A stretch of DNA of 64,000 bases from an uncultured Pseudoflavonifractor sp. (GCA_947577065.1 CANPTT010000004.1:1-64000), one strand, 5' to 3'; counted from the stretch's first letter, positions 16,093 through 24,741 are shown. Program-made: numbers and translations. The notes: generated by a model not told the origin, from the sequence alone.

Positions 16093-17393
16093 GCCTTCTT
16101 CGCCTCCTTTTCCTTTTGCTTTTTGGCTTCGTCGGCCATGAACCGCTTTGCCAGCTTATTGCTGGTCACCATATCCCGCTTGGCGGGACAGACATAGGCG
16201 CAGCAGCCGCACTCAATGCACAGATCGGCCCGAATGGCCTTCAAGGTGTCCAGATCCTTGGCCCGGTACGCCTTGGTGATCTGGAAGGCCATCAGATTCA
16301 TGGGACAGGCCTCCACGCACCGGCCGCAGCGAATGCAGGCGCCGGGCTCAGGAAGCTTGGCGTCCTTCTCATTGAGGGCCAGGAAGGAGCCGTTCTGCCA
16401 CAGCAGAGGGTAATCCAGACTGTCCAGGGACACACCCATCATGGGGCCGCCGGCAATGACCTTGCTGGGCTCCGTTTTAAATCCGCCGGCAGCGGCAAAA
16501 ATATCGCCTACGCTGACGCCGATGGGAGCGTTGATAAGAGCGGGGGAGTTGACGGCGCTGCCGTCTACAGTCACCGTGCGGCTTACCAGAGGCATCCCCG
16601 TGCGAAGGAACCGGGCCAGGTAGGCCAGGGTGTTCACGTTGATGACGATGCAGCCCACGTCCTTGGGAAGCTTGCCGCCGGGGACCACTCGTCCGGTGGT
16701 CTCCTTGATGAGCATCTTCTCTGCGCCAATGGGGTAATACTCTCTCAAATGCTGGACCTGAGCGCCGGGAATGGCTTTAAAGGCAGCCTCTGCATCCTTG
16801 GGAGGATGCTTCAGGCCAATGACGGCCTTCTCCACTCCGATGTACTTTTTTACCAACTCGATACCTTCTGCCACATCACTCACAAAATCCCGGAGGGCGG
16901 CGTAGTCGGCGGTGCAGTACGGCTCACACTCGCTGCCATTGATGATGAGGTATTCCACCTGAGCGTCCAGCTTTACCCATGTGGGGAAGCCGGCGCCGCC
17001 CAAACCCACCAGACCGCTCTGGCGGACGGCCTCCAGAAAGCTCTGGCGGTCGGTGACCGTGGGGGCCTTGACGCCCTCCCAGACGGTCTGCTTGCCATCG
17101 GTGGTGATGACCAGCGTGTCGACAACCGCGCCGCTGGTAAGGCGGAGCTTTTCGATCCCCGCCACTGTGCCGGAAACGCTGGCGTATACCGGCACGCCGA
17201 TGCCCTTGCCCTGGTCGGCGACGGGCTGGCCGACAGCCACCTCGTCTCCCTTTTTTACCAGGAAGGTGCTGGTGTTGGCGCCCAACAGAGCCAGGGGGAG
17301 ACGTACCTTCTCAGGTATTGGCATCTCCACCGGCGTACAGTTGACGGTGTTTTTATGACCGTCCAGCCGGACACCATGGATTCCCATTCCCAT
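16089..17393 (-). CDS. rnfC: Rnf complex NADH-side subunit RnfC (copy 1)
   Basis: RnfC is the peripheral subunit that exchanges electrons with NAD and holds FMN and two 4Fe-4S clusters. The protein has 434 residues from the ATG at 17393, which has good spacing to AAGGAG; the open frame upstream runs into a hairpin repeat and is not coding. It contains GLGGAGFPTWVK, the NGSECEPY motif, and C-terminal clusters CIRCGRCVEACP and CIECGCCAYVCP. It is the first of the six rnf genes, separated from apbE by a 26-bp hairpin element. Confidence 0.96.
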   Translation of the reverse strand: MGMGIHGVRLDGHKNTVNCTPVEMPIPEKVRLPLALLGANTSTFLVKKGDEVAVGQPVADQGKGIGVPVYASVSGTVAGIEKLRLTSGAVVDTLVITTDGKQTVWEGVKAPTVTDRQSFLEAVRQSGLVGLGGAGFPTWVKLDAQVEYLIINGSECEPYCTADYAALRDFVSDVAEGIELVKKYIGVEKAVIGLKHPPKDAEAAFKAIPGAQVQHLREYYPIGAEKMLIKETTGRVVPGGKLPKDVGCIVINVNTLAYLARFLRTGMPLVSRTVTVDGSAVNSPALINAPIGVSVGDIFAAAGGFKTEPSKVIAGGPMMGVSLDSLDYPLLWQNGSFLALNEKDAKLPEPGACIRCGRCVEACPMNLMAFQITKAYRAKDLDTLKAIRADLCIECGCCAYVCPAKRDMVTSNKLAKRFMADEAKKQKEKEAKKA

Positions 17394-17424
17394 AATCCCA
17401 CTCCTTCTTCTTGAATGTTTGCCC

Positions 17425-17499
17425 GCAGGGCAGGGACTTGCCCCCACCGCCATACAGTGCCTATTACGGGAGAGCGGCGGGGGCAAGCCCCCGCCCTGC
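17425..17499 (-). repeat. 26-bp hairpin element between apbE and rnfC
   Basis: Arms 17425-17450 and 17474-17499 match as an inverted repeat with three differences. In the minus-strand RNA, the direction of the operon, all three become G-U pairs, giving a continuous 26-bp stem with a 23-base loop. No T-tract follows, so it need not terminate. It may act as an RNA-stability or processing element. Confidence 0.75.
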
Positions 17500-17538
17500 A
17501 AGGTGGATTTTATGAAAAGGGCCCGAAAAGTCGGTCCC

Positions 17539-18570
17539 TTAACTAACTTGATCCGCAAGGACAAATCTGTCGTTCAGCCCGGAGGTCCAGGTCACGACAT
17601 CGTCCCTGGTGACAAAAATGGCGTCGATACCGCTCAGACTTTCAATGAACGCGGTGCCTTTCTCTACCCCCATGGCAAATACGGTGGTGGAGAGGGCGTC
17701 AGCGTCAAAGGCGTCCCCGGCAATGACGGAGACACCTGCCAGCTCGTTTTGGACCGGCCAGCCGGAGGCGGTATCTAAAATGTGATGGTAACGCACGCCA
17801 TCCAGGTCAAAGCCCCGTTCATAGATGCCGCTGGTGACCACGGCCTGATCGGACACCTTGGCAGCGCCCACGATGCTTTGATCCCGTGTGCCCAGGGGGT
17901 CCTGGATGCCGATGTTCCACTCCGACCCGTCGGGTTTGCGTCCGATGGTCAATACATTGCCGCCAAAGTTCAAAAAACCGCTCTCCACCCCGCGGGCTCT
18001 GAGGAAGTCGGCAATGCGGTCGGTAATGTAACCCTTGGCAATAGCGCCCAGATCGATGGTCATACCGGCGGGGAGAAGGACCCCCTCCTCATTCACATCC
18101 ACCTGGGTCCAGTCCACTTTGGCTGCGGCTTGGGACAGAGCGGCCTCGTCCGGAAGAAGACCCATGCCCTCACCGGTAAAATCCCACAGGGCCACACAGG
18201 GCTCTACGGTGATATCAAAGATCCCGTCCGAGCGCCGGGAATAATCCAGAGCCTTATCCAGGATCTCCCGAGTTTCATCGCTTACCGGCACCCGCTGTCC
18301 CTCCGCGTGGTTGATATTCCATACATCAGAGCCCTCCGCTGTTTTGCTCAGCAGGTTGTCGTACCGCTGACACTCGGCCTGGGCGTCGGCGAGGAGAGTC
18401 TCGTCGTCGGTGTAGACCTGCATGGTCACCACGGTGTCAAAGTAGAAGCCAACCTGGCTTTTCAGAGCCGGAGTGGGGGAGACGATGGGGCGGACTTCTG
18501 TGGATCCGCAGGCGGTGAGGCTGGAGAAAAGGACGACCGCGAGGAGCGCGCCGAGAAAACGTCTTTTCAT
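17539..18570 (-). CDS. apbE: FAD:protein FMN transferase, lipoprotein
   Basis: ApbE cleaves FAD and attaches FMN to Thr/Ser of target proteins outside the membrane. The 343-residue protein has a signal peptide with lipobox LTAC (Cys21), the conserved DLGAIAKGY motif, the FLNFGGNVLTIG segment, HHILDTASG, and a C-terminal DADALSTTVFAMG motif that binds Mg. It lies in the rnf operon, just upstream of its likely substrates RnfD and RnfG. The second rnf operon has no ApbE of its own in this window, so this copy may serve both. Confidence 0.96.
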   Translation of the reverse strand: MKRRFLGALLAVVLFSSLTACGSTEVRPIVSPTPALKSQVGFYFDTVVTMQVYTDDETLLADAQAECQRYDNLLSKTAEGSDVWNINHAEGQRVPVSDETREILDKALDYSRRSDGIFDITVEPCVALWDFTGEGMGLLPDEAALSQAAAKVDWTQVDVNEEGVLLPAGMTIDLGAIAKGYITDRIADFLRARGVESGFLNFGGNVLTIGRKPDGSEWNIGIQDPLGTRDQSIVGAAKVSDQAVVTSGIYERGFDLDGVRYHHILDTASGWPVQNELAGVSVIAGDAFDADALSTTVFAMGVEKGTAFIESLSGIDAIFVTRDDVVTWTSGLNDRFVLADQVS

Positions 18571-19130
18571 AGTTCTTCGCCCCCCTTTGCCTGAAAGGGA
18601 TCGGAGCTGCCGGGGATCCTCAGTACCCGGACGATCTGCCGTCCGGCAAGGCCGGTAATGACTCCGGTGACCACGGCGGCGATCATCAGCGGGAAGATAT
18701 AGAACATCAGCCCGGGAGTTCGGAGGATCAGGGCCGCCACCAAAAGTTGTCCCACATTATGAAATACGGCGCCCACCACAGAGACGCCCACAATAGAGAC
18801 GCTCTCCCGGCCTATGGACCGGGTCAGGAGCATCATCAAAAGACTCAGCGCCCCGCCCCCCATGCTGTAAAAAAAGGCGGAGGCCAGATTGCCCGACATA
18901 AATCCGGTGAGGATCACCTTCAACAACATCAAAATGACAGAGTAACCAGGGCCCAGTAAGTATATGGAGTAGAGAAGTACCGTGTTGGCCAGCCCCAGCT
19001 TAATGCCGGGAGGAAGCAGCATAAAAGCGGAGAGGATACCCTCTATGTAGCCCAGGACTACGGCCGCAGCAGCCAGAAGTGCCAGCCGGGTCATCCGCTG
19101 GGTGGTGAGCCGGGAAGACGTTTGCTTCAT
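18567..19130 (-). CDS. Gx transporter family membrane protein
   Basis: This 187-residue protein has about five hydrophobic spans and matches the family often annotated as Gx transporter or heptaprenyl diphosphate synthase component I. Typical segments are GYIEGILSAFMLLPPGIKLG, LANTVLLYSIYLLGP and FHNVGQLLVAA. The fold resembles ECF S-components. It is found next to ApbE and NusG_II genes in Rnf loci of Firmicutes; riboflavin or flavin-precursor movement is a common suggestion but unproven. It overlaps apbE by 4 bases. Confidence 0.85.
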   Translation of the reverse strand: MKQTSSRLTTQRMTRLALLAAAAVVLGYIEGILSAFMLLPPGIKLGLANTVLLYSIYLLGPGYSVILMLLKVILTGFMSGNLASAFFYSMGGGALSLLMMLLTRSIGRESVSIVGVSVVGAVFHNVGQLLVAALILRTPGLMFYIFPLMIAAVVTGVITGLAGRQIVRVLRIPGSSDPFQAKGGEEL

Positions 19131-19529
19131 TTACCCCTCATCCTCCAGCGTCAGTTCCACAGTGACCTGATTGGGCAGACATACGATCCAGTTTCGCAGG
19201 ACGCGCTGCTCATAGTTGTCCATCGAGATCTCCCCCTGACCGACGCACTGCTGGTCCGGACAGGTGGAGTCGGACATATAAATGGCGCCGTCCTTGATCT
19301 CCACATGGTTGACAATGTCATTGCCCTGGTCGATCTCAATAACCTGATCCTCACCCAGAGAGACCTCTTTATAGACGTAGGAACCAACATAGATCTTGGC
19401 AGAGCCGGTGGCAGTGTTTGGGGAGAGAAACTTTACAGCGGCCATACCCGCCACAGCCACCAGAAGGAGGGCGGCTACAATAAACAGGTCCCGCTTTTTC
19501 ATCAGGGGCTTCTTTTCGTTTTCAGCCAT
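19131..19529 (-). CDS. NusG domain II-containing membrane-anchored protein
   Basis: The 132-residue protein has a short cytoplasmic N-terminus, one membrane span (about 14-32) and an external NusG_II-type beta domain. It contains the CPDQQC motif (CxxxC) after SDST, as in this family. Function is unknown; it is regularly the first gene of Firmicutes rnf or apbE operons. The stop directly abuts the next start. The ATG at 19529 follows a weak AAAGGAT site. Confidence 0.85.
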   Translation of the reverse strand: MAENEKKPLMKKRDLFIVAALLLVAVAGMAAVKFLSPNTATGSAKIYVGSYVYKEVSLGEDQVIEIDQGNDIVNHVEIKDGAIYMSDSTCPDQQCVGQGEISMDNYEQRVLRNWIVCLPNQVTVELTLEDEG

Positions 19530-19796
19530 AACTTGGGATCCTTTCCGAGGACATAAAGATACTTTCTTAGTATAGCGCCCAAAACCTCCGGGCGCAAGAG
19601 CTTTTTCGGAATTTTCACAGGGAAATCACGTTAAATCTGTGACAAGGAGGCAAATCTCTTTTCCCCGGCGGGGAGAATGTGGCGCGGCCTGCCGGTGGGA
19701 GGGATGACACCGATGCGGGAAGGCCGCGTTTTTGTTCTCAGAGATTTGGCCGTTTGGGGGATGGAACACCGATCTCACTGTAAGGAGACGGACAGA
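19530..19796. other. intergenic region, mostly without assignable content
   Basis: Apart from the minus-strand promoter near 19569-19597 and the TCACAG/CTGTGA repeat, I see no gene here. Open frames are short and lack ribosome binding sites. Confidence 0.6.
19569..19597 (-). promoter_or_regulatory. promoter of the NusG_II-Gx-apbE-rnfCDGEAB operon
   Basis: Minus-strand TTGCGC (19597-19592) and TATACT (19574-19569) are 17 bases apart. Upstream of the -35 lies an inverted repeat, TCACAG/CTGTGA (19616-19641), a possible operator. Confidence 0.7.
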
Positions 19797-19862
19797 ATGA
19801 AAACGCTGCTTGTACGCCATGGCGCCATAGCGTGGGGGTTAAAGGATACGAAGGGGCTTTGA
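19797..19862 (+). pseudogene. 21-codon remnant resembling a histidine phosphatase N-terminus
   Basis: After a well-placed AAGGAG, an ATG opens the peptide MKTLLVRHGAIAW and stops after 21 codons. The MKxLLVRHG pattern is the phosphohistidine motif of phosphoglycerate mutase-like enzymes, normally followed by about 180 more residues. No continuation is seen in other frames before the next terminator. It may be a decayed gene start or chance; confidence is low. Confidence 0.3.
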
Positions 19863-19865
19863 TGA

Positions 19866-19891
19866 AAAAGAGAGGCATGTGCCTCTCTTTT
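19866..19891. terminator. hairpin upstream of the sodium symporter gene
   Basis: A perfect 12-bp stem (19866-19877 with 19880-19891) with A-rich and T-rich ends, able to work in either direction. Confidence 0.7.
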
Positions 19892-19912
19892 CATGAAATG
19901 GGGAAAAACACA

Positions 19913-19941
19913 TTGACTTTTCTCGGGGGAATGGGTATGCT
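19913..19941 (+). promoter_or_regulatory. promoter of the sodium symporter gene
   Basis: TTGACT (19913-19918) and TATGCT (19936-19941) with 17-base spacing, 57 bases before the ATG. Confidence 0.78.
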
Positions 19942-19997
19942 GAGAAAAAGACCTTTGTCCCGAGCCAAAGCACGGTATAAGAGAGGGGAGAACAGCC

Positions 19998-21329
19998 ATG
20001 GATCAGGAGCGAAAAAACGGGAGGTTTACCAGCAGCTGGGGCTTTGTGCTCTCAGCGGTGGGCTCCGCCGTCGGTATGGCCAATGTGTGGGGCTTCCCTG
20101 CCAAGATGGGCAGCTATGGGGGAAGTGCTTTCCTCATCGCCTATCTGGTGTTCGTCCTGCTCTTTGGCTTTGTGGGCCTCTCTGCTGAGTATGCCATGGG
20201 CCGGCGGGCTCGAACGGGGACTCTGGGAACCTACAAGATGGCTTGGTCTGCCCGCCGCAAGTCCTTGGGAAGGGTGGGAGGGGCCATGGGGTGGCTCCCT
20301 CTGGCCGGCTCTATGTGCATTGCCATCGGCTACGCCGTCATCATCTCCTATGTGCTGAAGGCGTTTTCCGGCGCGGTGGAGGGCTCGCTTATGGAGGTGG
20401 ACACCGCGGCCTGGTTTGCCTCCTTCTCCGGGAGAGGATACACAGTGGTCCCTTTTCATATCATTGTGGTGGCTGGGACTCTAGCGACACTTTTGCTGGG
20501 GGCTAAGAGCATTGAAAAGAGCAACAAGGTAATGATGCCGCTGTTTTTTCTCATCTTCCTGGTGTTGGCGGTGCGGGTGGCCCTTTTGCCCGGCGCGGCG
20601 GAGGGGTATCGTTACATGTTTTCCCCCAGGTGGGAGGAGCTGCTGGATCCCATGGTATGGATCTGGGCCATGGGACAGGCATTTTTCTCTCTGTCCATCA
20701 CGGGAAGCGGTATGATCGTCTATGGAGCCTATCTGGACAGCGCTGAGGATGTGGTGGCACTGGCCAAACGGACGGCTCTCTTTGACACTGTCGCCGCCTT
20801 GGTAGCGGCTTTGGTCATCATTCCGGCCTGTTTCGCCTACGGTCTGGACGTGGGAGCGGGCCCAGCGTTGCTGTTTGTCACTCTGCCCCGGATCCTGCAG
20901 GATATTCCGTTGGGACGGCTATTTGCCGTTATTCTCTATACCGCTATGATTTTTGCCGGGGTCAGCTCCCTGCAAAACATGTTTGAGGCGGTGGGGGAAT
21001 CCCTCCTGCACCGCTTTCCCAAGCTAAGCCGGAAGGTGATGCTGGGTCTGCTCTGTGCCGTCTGCTTGGGGATCGGCCTTCATATGGAGCCTATCGCCAA
21101 GTGGGGACCATGGATGGATATCGTCTCCATCTACATCATCCCCATCGGTGCTACCCTGGGGGCGGTGAGCTGGTTTTGGATCATCCCCCGAAAGGATCTG
21201 CTGGACGAGGTGAGTAAGGGAGCGGGAAAGACGCTGGGCGGCCTGTGGTATGGCCTTGGCCGGTATGTGTACGTTCCCTGTGCCATCTTTCTGTGCTGTG
21301 TGGCCCTCTTTCTGAAGGTGGCCTTCTGA
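19998..21329 (+). CDS. sodium:neurotransmitter symporter family (NSS) transporter
   Basis: NSS proteins use the sodium gradient to import amino acids or related amines; LeuT is the model. The 443-residue protein has about 11 spans and the signature first helix SAVGSAVGMANVWGFPAKMG, whose unwound Gly-rich centre binds Na and substrate. The later segment FFSLSITGSGMIVYG corresponds to helix 6-7. Length is typical of bacterial members. It is a single-gene unit with promoter and terminator. The substrate is unknown. Confidence 0.9.
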   Translation: MDQERKNGRFTSSWGFVLSAVGSAVGMANVWGFPAKMGSYGGSAFLIAYLVFVLLFGFVGLSAEYAMGRRARTGTLGTYKMAWSARRKSLGRVGGAMGWLPLAGSMCIAIGYAVIISYVLKAFSGAVEGSLMEVDTAAWFASFSGRGYTVVPFHIIVVAGTLATLLLGAKSIEKSNKVMMPLFFLIFLVLAVRVALLPGAAEGYRYMFSPRWEELLDPMVWIWAMGQAFFSLSITGSGMIVYGAYLDSAEDVVALAKRTALFDTVAALVAALVIIPACFAYGLDVGAGPALLFVTLPRILQDIPLGRLFAVILYTAMIFAGVSSLQNMFEAVGESLLHRFPKLSRKVMLGLLCAVCLGIGLHMEPIAKWGPWMDIVSIYIIPIGATLGAVSWFWIIPRKDLLDEVSKGAGKTLGGLWYGLGRYVYVPCAIFLCCVALFLKVAF

Positions 21330-21337
21330 ACAATATC

Positions 21338-21380
21338 AAAAAGGGAGGCGTTTCTTCTTTCGAGAAACGTCTCCCTTTTT
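21338..21380. terminator. terminator between NSS transporter and MATE gene
   Basis: Arms 21338-21355 and 21363-21380 pair almost fully and end in T6. It probably serves the plus-strand NSS gene and the convergent MATE gene. Confidence 0.85.
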
Positions 21381-21394
21381 TAGTGGGGAAAGGT

Positions 21395-22753
21395 TCATTT
21401 GTCTTCCAAGGTCAAGCTCTTCTTGTCTTTTTCCCTCAGCCAGAAAAAGTACCCTCCGCACAAAATGATCTGGACCAGAGTGGAGCTGGGAGTTGCCAAT
21501 CCTACCCGGAAAAGAGACACCGGGGTGAGGCGGCTCATGAGGAAGGAGACCGGGATCCGGACTCCGAAGGCACCCGCCAGCCCCTGAAGCATAACGAAGC
21601 CTGTATTGCCCCGCCCATTGAAATAACCAAGGAAGGGAAACAGAAACGCGGTGAGCAGACAGTCAATGGCATAGGCCTTCAGATATTCCGCCCCCGCCGC
21701 GGCGATGACCATATCCTTATTGAAAAAGCTGGTGAGTACCACCCCGTGGAAGAAGGAGAACCATCCAATGACCACACCGAAGCAGAGGGAGGCCAGAATA
21801 CCCTGCCCCAGTCCCCGGCGGGCCCGGTCCATCCGCCCCGCCCCCACATTCTGGGCCACGAAGGTGGTCACCGACTGGGAGAAGGCGGAGGGCACCAGCA
21901 TAATGAACCCGCACAGCTTCTCCGCCACGCCAACGCCCGCCGAGGCCACCAGCCCCAACGAGTTGACGATGGCCAGAATGACAAGGAAGGAGATGGACAC
22001 CAGCCCATCCTGGAGGGCCACCGGGCTCCCCAGCCGCAGAATCCGCAGGGAGCGGGCTTTGTGGAGACCGATATCCTTTGGAGAGAACGGGAAGGGAAGG
22101 CCCCGGCGGCTTACCACCAGCAGGGATACCAACACGCTGATCCCCTGGGCGGCCACAGTGGCGATGGCGGCTCCCAGAGCCCCCAGGCCCAGGACGGCCA
22201 CCAGGAGATAATCCCCCGCCACGTTGACAGCGCAGGCGATGGCTACCGTCATAAGAGGCGTTTTGGAATCCCCCATGCCACGGAAAATACTGCCGAACAC
22301 GTTGTAGGCGGTGATGAAGCAGAGCCCCGCCCCGCACATGCGGATGTAGGCCACGGTCTGGCCCACAGCCTCCGCCGGGGCTTTTGTCACTGTGGCAAGC
22401 CACCCGGCCCCCAGCACCGTGAAGGCGGTGAGGAGAGCGGCCACCAGGGAAAAGAGGGCCACGCTGCTGCCGATGATGCCTCCGGCTTCCTGGGGCCTGC
22501 CCTGGCCCAGGGTATGCCCCAGCATGACGGTGGTGCCCATGGTGAGCCCGGTGACCACGCAGGTGACGGTGTGCATGAGCTGGCTTCCGGTGGACACCGC
22601 CGACACGTCGGCGGCGGTGGCGAATTTCCCCACCATCCACAGGTCCACCGCCCCGTAGGCGGTCTGGAGAATGAGGGCCAGCAGGATGGGGACAGAAAAG
22701 CGGAGCAGGGGCAGGAAGATGTCCCCCTGGGTAAAGTCATTGGTTTTGGTCAT
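21395..22753 (-). CDS. MATE family multidrug/toxin efflux transporter
   Basis: MATE proteins are 12-span Na- or H-driven exporters. The 452-residue protein has the family opening PILLALILQTAYGAVDLWMV and a repeat of two six-helix halves with GTTVMLGHTLGQG and TTFVAQNVGAG segments. The ATG at 22753 is 7 bases after GGAGG; the frame extends upstream through a terminator hairpin, which argues against an earlier start. Expression is probably controlled by the leader upstream. Confidence 0.93.
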   Translation of the reverse strand: MTKTNDFTQGDIFLPLLRFSVPILLALILQTAYGAVDLWMVGKFATAADVSAVSTGSQLMHTVTCVVTGLTMGTTVMLGHTLGQGRPQEAGGIIGSSVALFSLVAALLTAFTVLGAGWLATVTKAPAEAVGQTVAYIRMCGAGLCFITAYNVFGSIFRGMGDSKTPLMTVAIACAVNVAGDYLLVAVLGLGALGAAIATVAAQGISVLVSLLVVSRRGLPFPFSPKDIGLHKARSLRILRLGSPVALQDGLVSISFLVILAIVNSLGLVASAGVGVAEKLCGFIMLVPSAFSQSVTTFVAQNVGAGRMDRARRGLGQGILASLCFGVVIGWFSFFHGVVLTSFFNKDMVIAAAGAEYLKAYAIDCLLTAFLFPFLGYFNGRGNTGFVMLQGLAGAFGVRIPVSFLMSRLTPVSLFRVGLATPSSTLVQIILCGGYFFWLREKDKKSLTLEDK

Positions 22754-22776
22754 GGGAATACCTCCGTTGTGATGGC

Positions 22777-22859
22777 AAAAAAGGCCGGATAAGAAGCGGA
22801 CCTCTCGATCCGCCATCTTATCCGGCCAATACGTCTCTTGGAAAGCCCTGGGGCGTATT
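22777..22859 (-). promoter_or_regulatory. leader of the MATE gene with terminator; possible unclassified riboswitch
   Basis: In the minus-strand RNA a 6-bp stem (AATACG/CGTATT, 22859-22854 with 22833-22828) encloses a 20-base loop. It is followed immediately by a terminator (outer arms 22827-22816 and 22794-22783, inner GCGGA/TCCGC) and six T (22782-22777). The coding start is 24 bases further. A terminator between stem-loop and coding region suggests attenuation. I could not match it to a known aptamer. Confidence 0.55.
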
Positions 22860-22912
22860 TCCTCCGATGAACGAAGGCTATTGTAACGATTTCCCCGAAA
22901 AATGTCAAGAGG

Positions 22913-24277
22913 TCATTCGATCTCCAGGGTCACCTCCGGGTCAAGCTCTGCGGTGCGGGTGCGGGAGAGCTTCAGCTCCACGGTATCGAAGGAATAGTCG
23001 GGCAGAATGATATATTGCTCTTCATACTCCTGCCCATCATCGTCGGTAAGGCGGGAGTGGCCCCCGGAGGTGATGGTCAGGTCGCGGCCCTCCGGATCCC
23101 GGTAGTCCCAGGAGAACAGCTGTCCGTTTCCGTGGCCGGGGGAAGAGAAGGAGAGGGCCACGTCCCCGTTCGGCTCCCGCCGGGCAGAGACCAGCTCCAC
23201 CCCGTCGGGAAGCCCCTGCGCGGCGCCTTTGTCTAGGTCGACGCGCACCCAGGCCCTGTCCTTGTCCAGCCAGTCGGCCCCGGTGATGTGGAGGGTGTAG
23301 GGAGCCCTGCCGTCAAAGTGGGGACTGTCCAGATAGTAGATCACCACCCCCTCCTCTCCAGAGCCGGAGGAGATGAGGTTGCTGCCGGAGCTGGCCCGGC
23401 TGCCAGGCCCGTAACGGTTGCCGCCGGCGTCGGAGAGATAAAAGTCCAGGCCTTTGCACCAGGCGGTGTTGGCCTCGTCGGAGACCACGGTCAGCCGGGC
23501 GTGGGTGGGGTTGATCTCCAGAGAACGGATCAAAAGCCGCTGGCCGTCCACCGTTACCCACTTCTCAATGGGGAGAGTCCTGCCGGGAGCGGTGAACCGC
23601 GGATCCAGAGTCAGGTCAAAGGTGAATCGGGCGATGACCTCCGGCTCCCTATGGGTCTCGGGGTCGTGAGCGGAGGAGTCCGCCGGAGCCACGCCGGTGC
23701 GCTCCCTGTGGCCTGTCACCCTGCAGGTCAGCTTCAGGGCCTCAGGGGCCCGGAAGCCCTCGTTGAAGGTGACGCCGAAGTCGGAGAGCTCACCGGGCAG
23801 GGACATGGCGCTGGTGATGCCATAGCCCTCCAGTTCCTCCCCGTCGGGGCCGGAGATGCTGGGGTAGACATGGAAGCTGTCATAGTCGCCTCCGTCCACG
23901 GTGAAGAAGAAGTGGAGCTGGGTGGGGTCAAAGATAAGATATTCCATCTTCAGGGTGATACCGTCTGCCGTCTGGGTCTGGCCGATGAGCTGGACGTAAT
24001 CGTTCTCCACCGCCGTCTTCAGGCTGGGGGAGAAGGCTACGGCGGCGGTGAGCTCCCGGAGGCCGGGGATCTTGGCGCAGGCCATGGCAAAGGGGACGGA
24101 GGTATTTACCAGCAGCACAAAGGCGGCGGCCACGCCCCCCAGGGAGGCCAGGGAGGTTCCCCAACCCCGGTGGCGCCGGGCTCGCTTCCGGGCCTTCTCC
24201 ACACAGGCGTCCAAAGCGGCGGGGGTCTCCTGCTCCAGTTGGGAGAGAAGCGTTTGATATTCTTCGTTGCGATTCAT
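22913..24277 (-). CDS. membrane-anchored DUF4179-type anti-sigma factor
   Basis: The 454-residue protein has a cytoplasmic N-terminus rich in Lys/Arg (about 20-37), one membrane span (about 44-66), and a large external domain of the DUF4179 kind, with DGITLKMEYLIFD near the start and beta-rich repeats after. It overlaps the ECF sigma gene by 4 bases, the usual arrangement for a sigma factor and its anti-sigma partner. Sequestering the sigma factor until an envelope signal arrives is inferred from this context. Confidence 0.82.
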   Translation of the reverse strand: MNRNEEYQTLLSQLEQETPAALDACVEKARKRARRHRGWGTSLASLGGVAAAFVLLVNTSVPFAMACAKIPGLRELTAAVAFSPSLKTAVENDYVQLIGQTQTADGITLKMEYLIFDPTQLHFFFTVDGGDYDSFHVYPSISGPDGEELEGYGITSAMSLPGELSDFGVTFNEGFRAPEALKLTCRVTGHRERTGVAPADSSAHDPETHREPEVIARFTFDLTLDPRFTAPGRTLPIEKWVTVDGQRLLIRSLEINPTHARLTVVSDEANTAWCKGLDFYLSDAGGNRYGPGSRASSGSNLISSGSGEEGVVIYYLDSPHFDGRAPYTLHITGADWLDKDRAWVRVDLDKGAAQGLPDGVELVSARREPNGDVALSFSSPGHGNGQLFSWDYRDPEGRDLTITSGGHSRLTDDDGQEYEEQYIILPDYSFDTVELKLSRTRTAELDPEVTLEIE

Positions 24278-24741
24278 AAGTCGTCCTCCTCCAATTCAAG
24301 ACGTAACAAACCAAGCCCCTTCCGCTGGCGGGTGGACACGGTGCCGGGGGGCACGTTCAATGCGGCGGCGGTCTCCGCCAGAGTGAGACCGGTGAAGTAC
24401 CGCAGTACGATCACCGCCCGGATGTCGTCGGGCAGCCGCTCCACCGCCTCTTTGAGAGGCAGGGCGTCGAATTCCTCCACGGCGGTCTCGGGCAGGGTCT
24501 CCACCGCCGTCTCCCGCTTCCGCCGCCGCAGTTCATTGTTGCAGACGTTGATGAGGATGCGGGTGAGCCAGGTGGCAAAAAACTCCGGCTGACGCAGCTT
24601 TTTTCGGGCCAGATACCCCTTGTAGACCGCCTCGTCCACCGCGTCCACAGCGGCGGTCTCATTTCCCAGGTACAGCAGGGCGGTGCGGTAGAGCCGCCCC
24701 TTTAAGGCCTCCGCCTGCCGGACAAATTCCGATTCTCCCAT
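24274..24741 (-). CDS. ECF-type RNA polymerase sigma factor
   Basis: This 155-residue protein has only regions 2 and 4, as in extracytoplasmic-function sigma factors. Region 2 contains AVDAVDEAVYKGYLARKKL and FATWLTRILINVCNN; region 4 contains RAVIVLRYFTGLTLAETAA followed by the helix-turn-helix VPPGTVSTRQRKGL. It is first in a two-gene unit with its anti-sigma factor. The target regulon is unknown; such factors usually activate their own promoter. Confidence 0.92.
   Translation of the reverse strand: MGESEFVRQAEALKGRLYRTALLYLGNETAAVDAVDEAVYKGYLARKKLRQPEFFATWLTRILINVCNNELRRRKRETAVETLPETAVEEFDALPLKEAVERLPDDIRAVIVLRYFTGLTLAETAAALNVPPGTVSTRQRKGLGLLRLELEEDDL

Noticed and set aside
21245..22792. 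515-codon open frame opposite the MATE gene
   Set aside because: It crosses the terminator between the two genes and is rich in His/Gly/Arg without domains; the MATE protein on the other strand is unambiguous.
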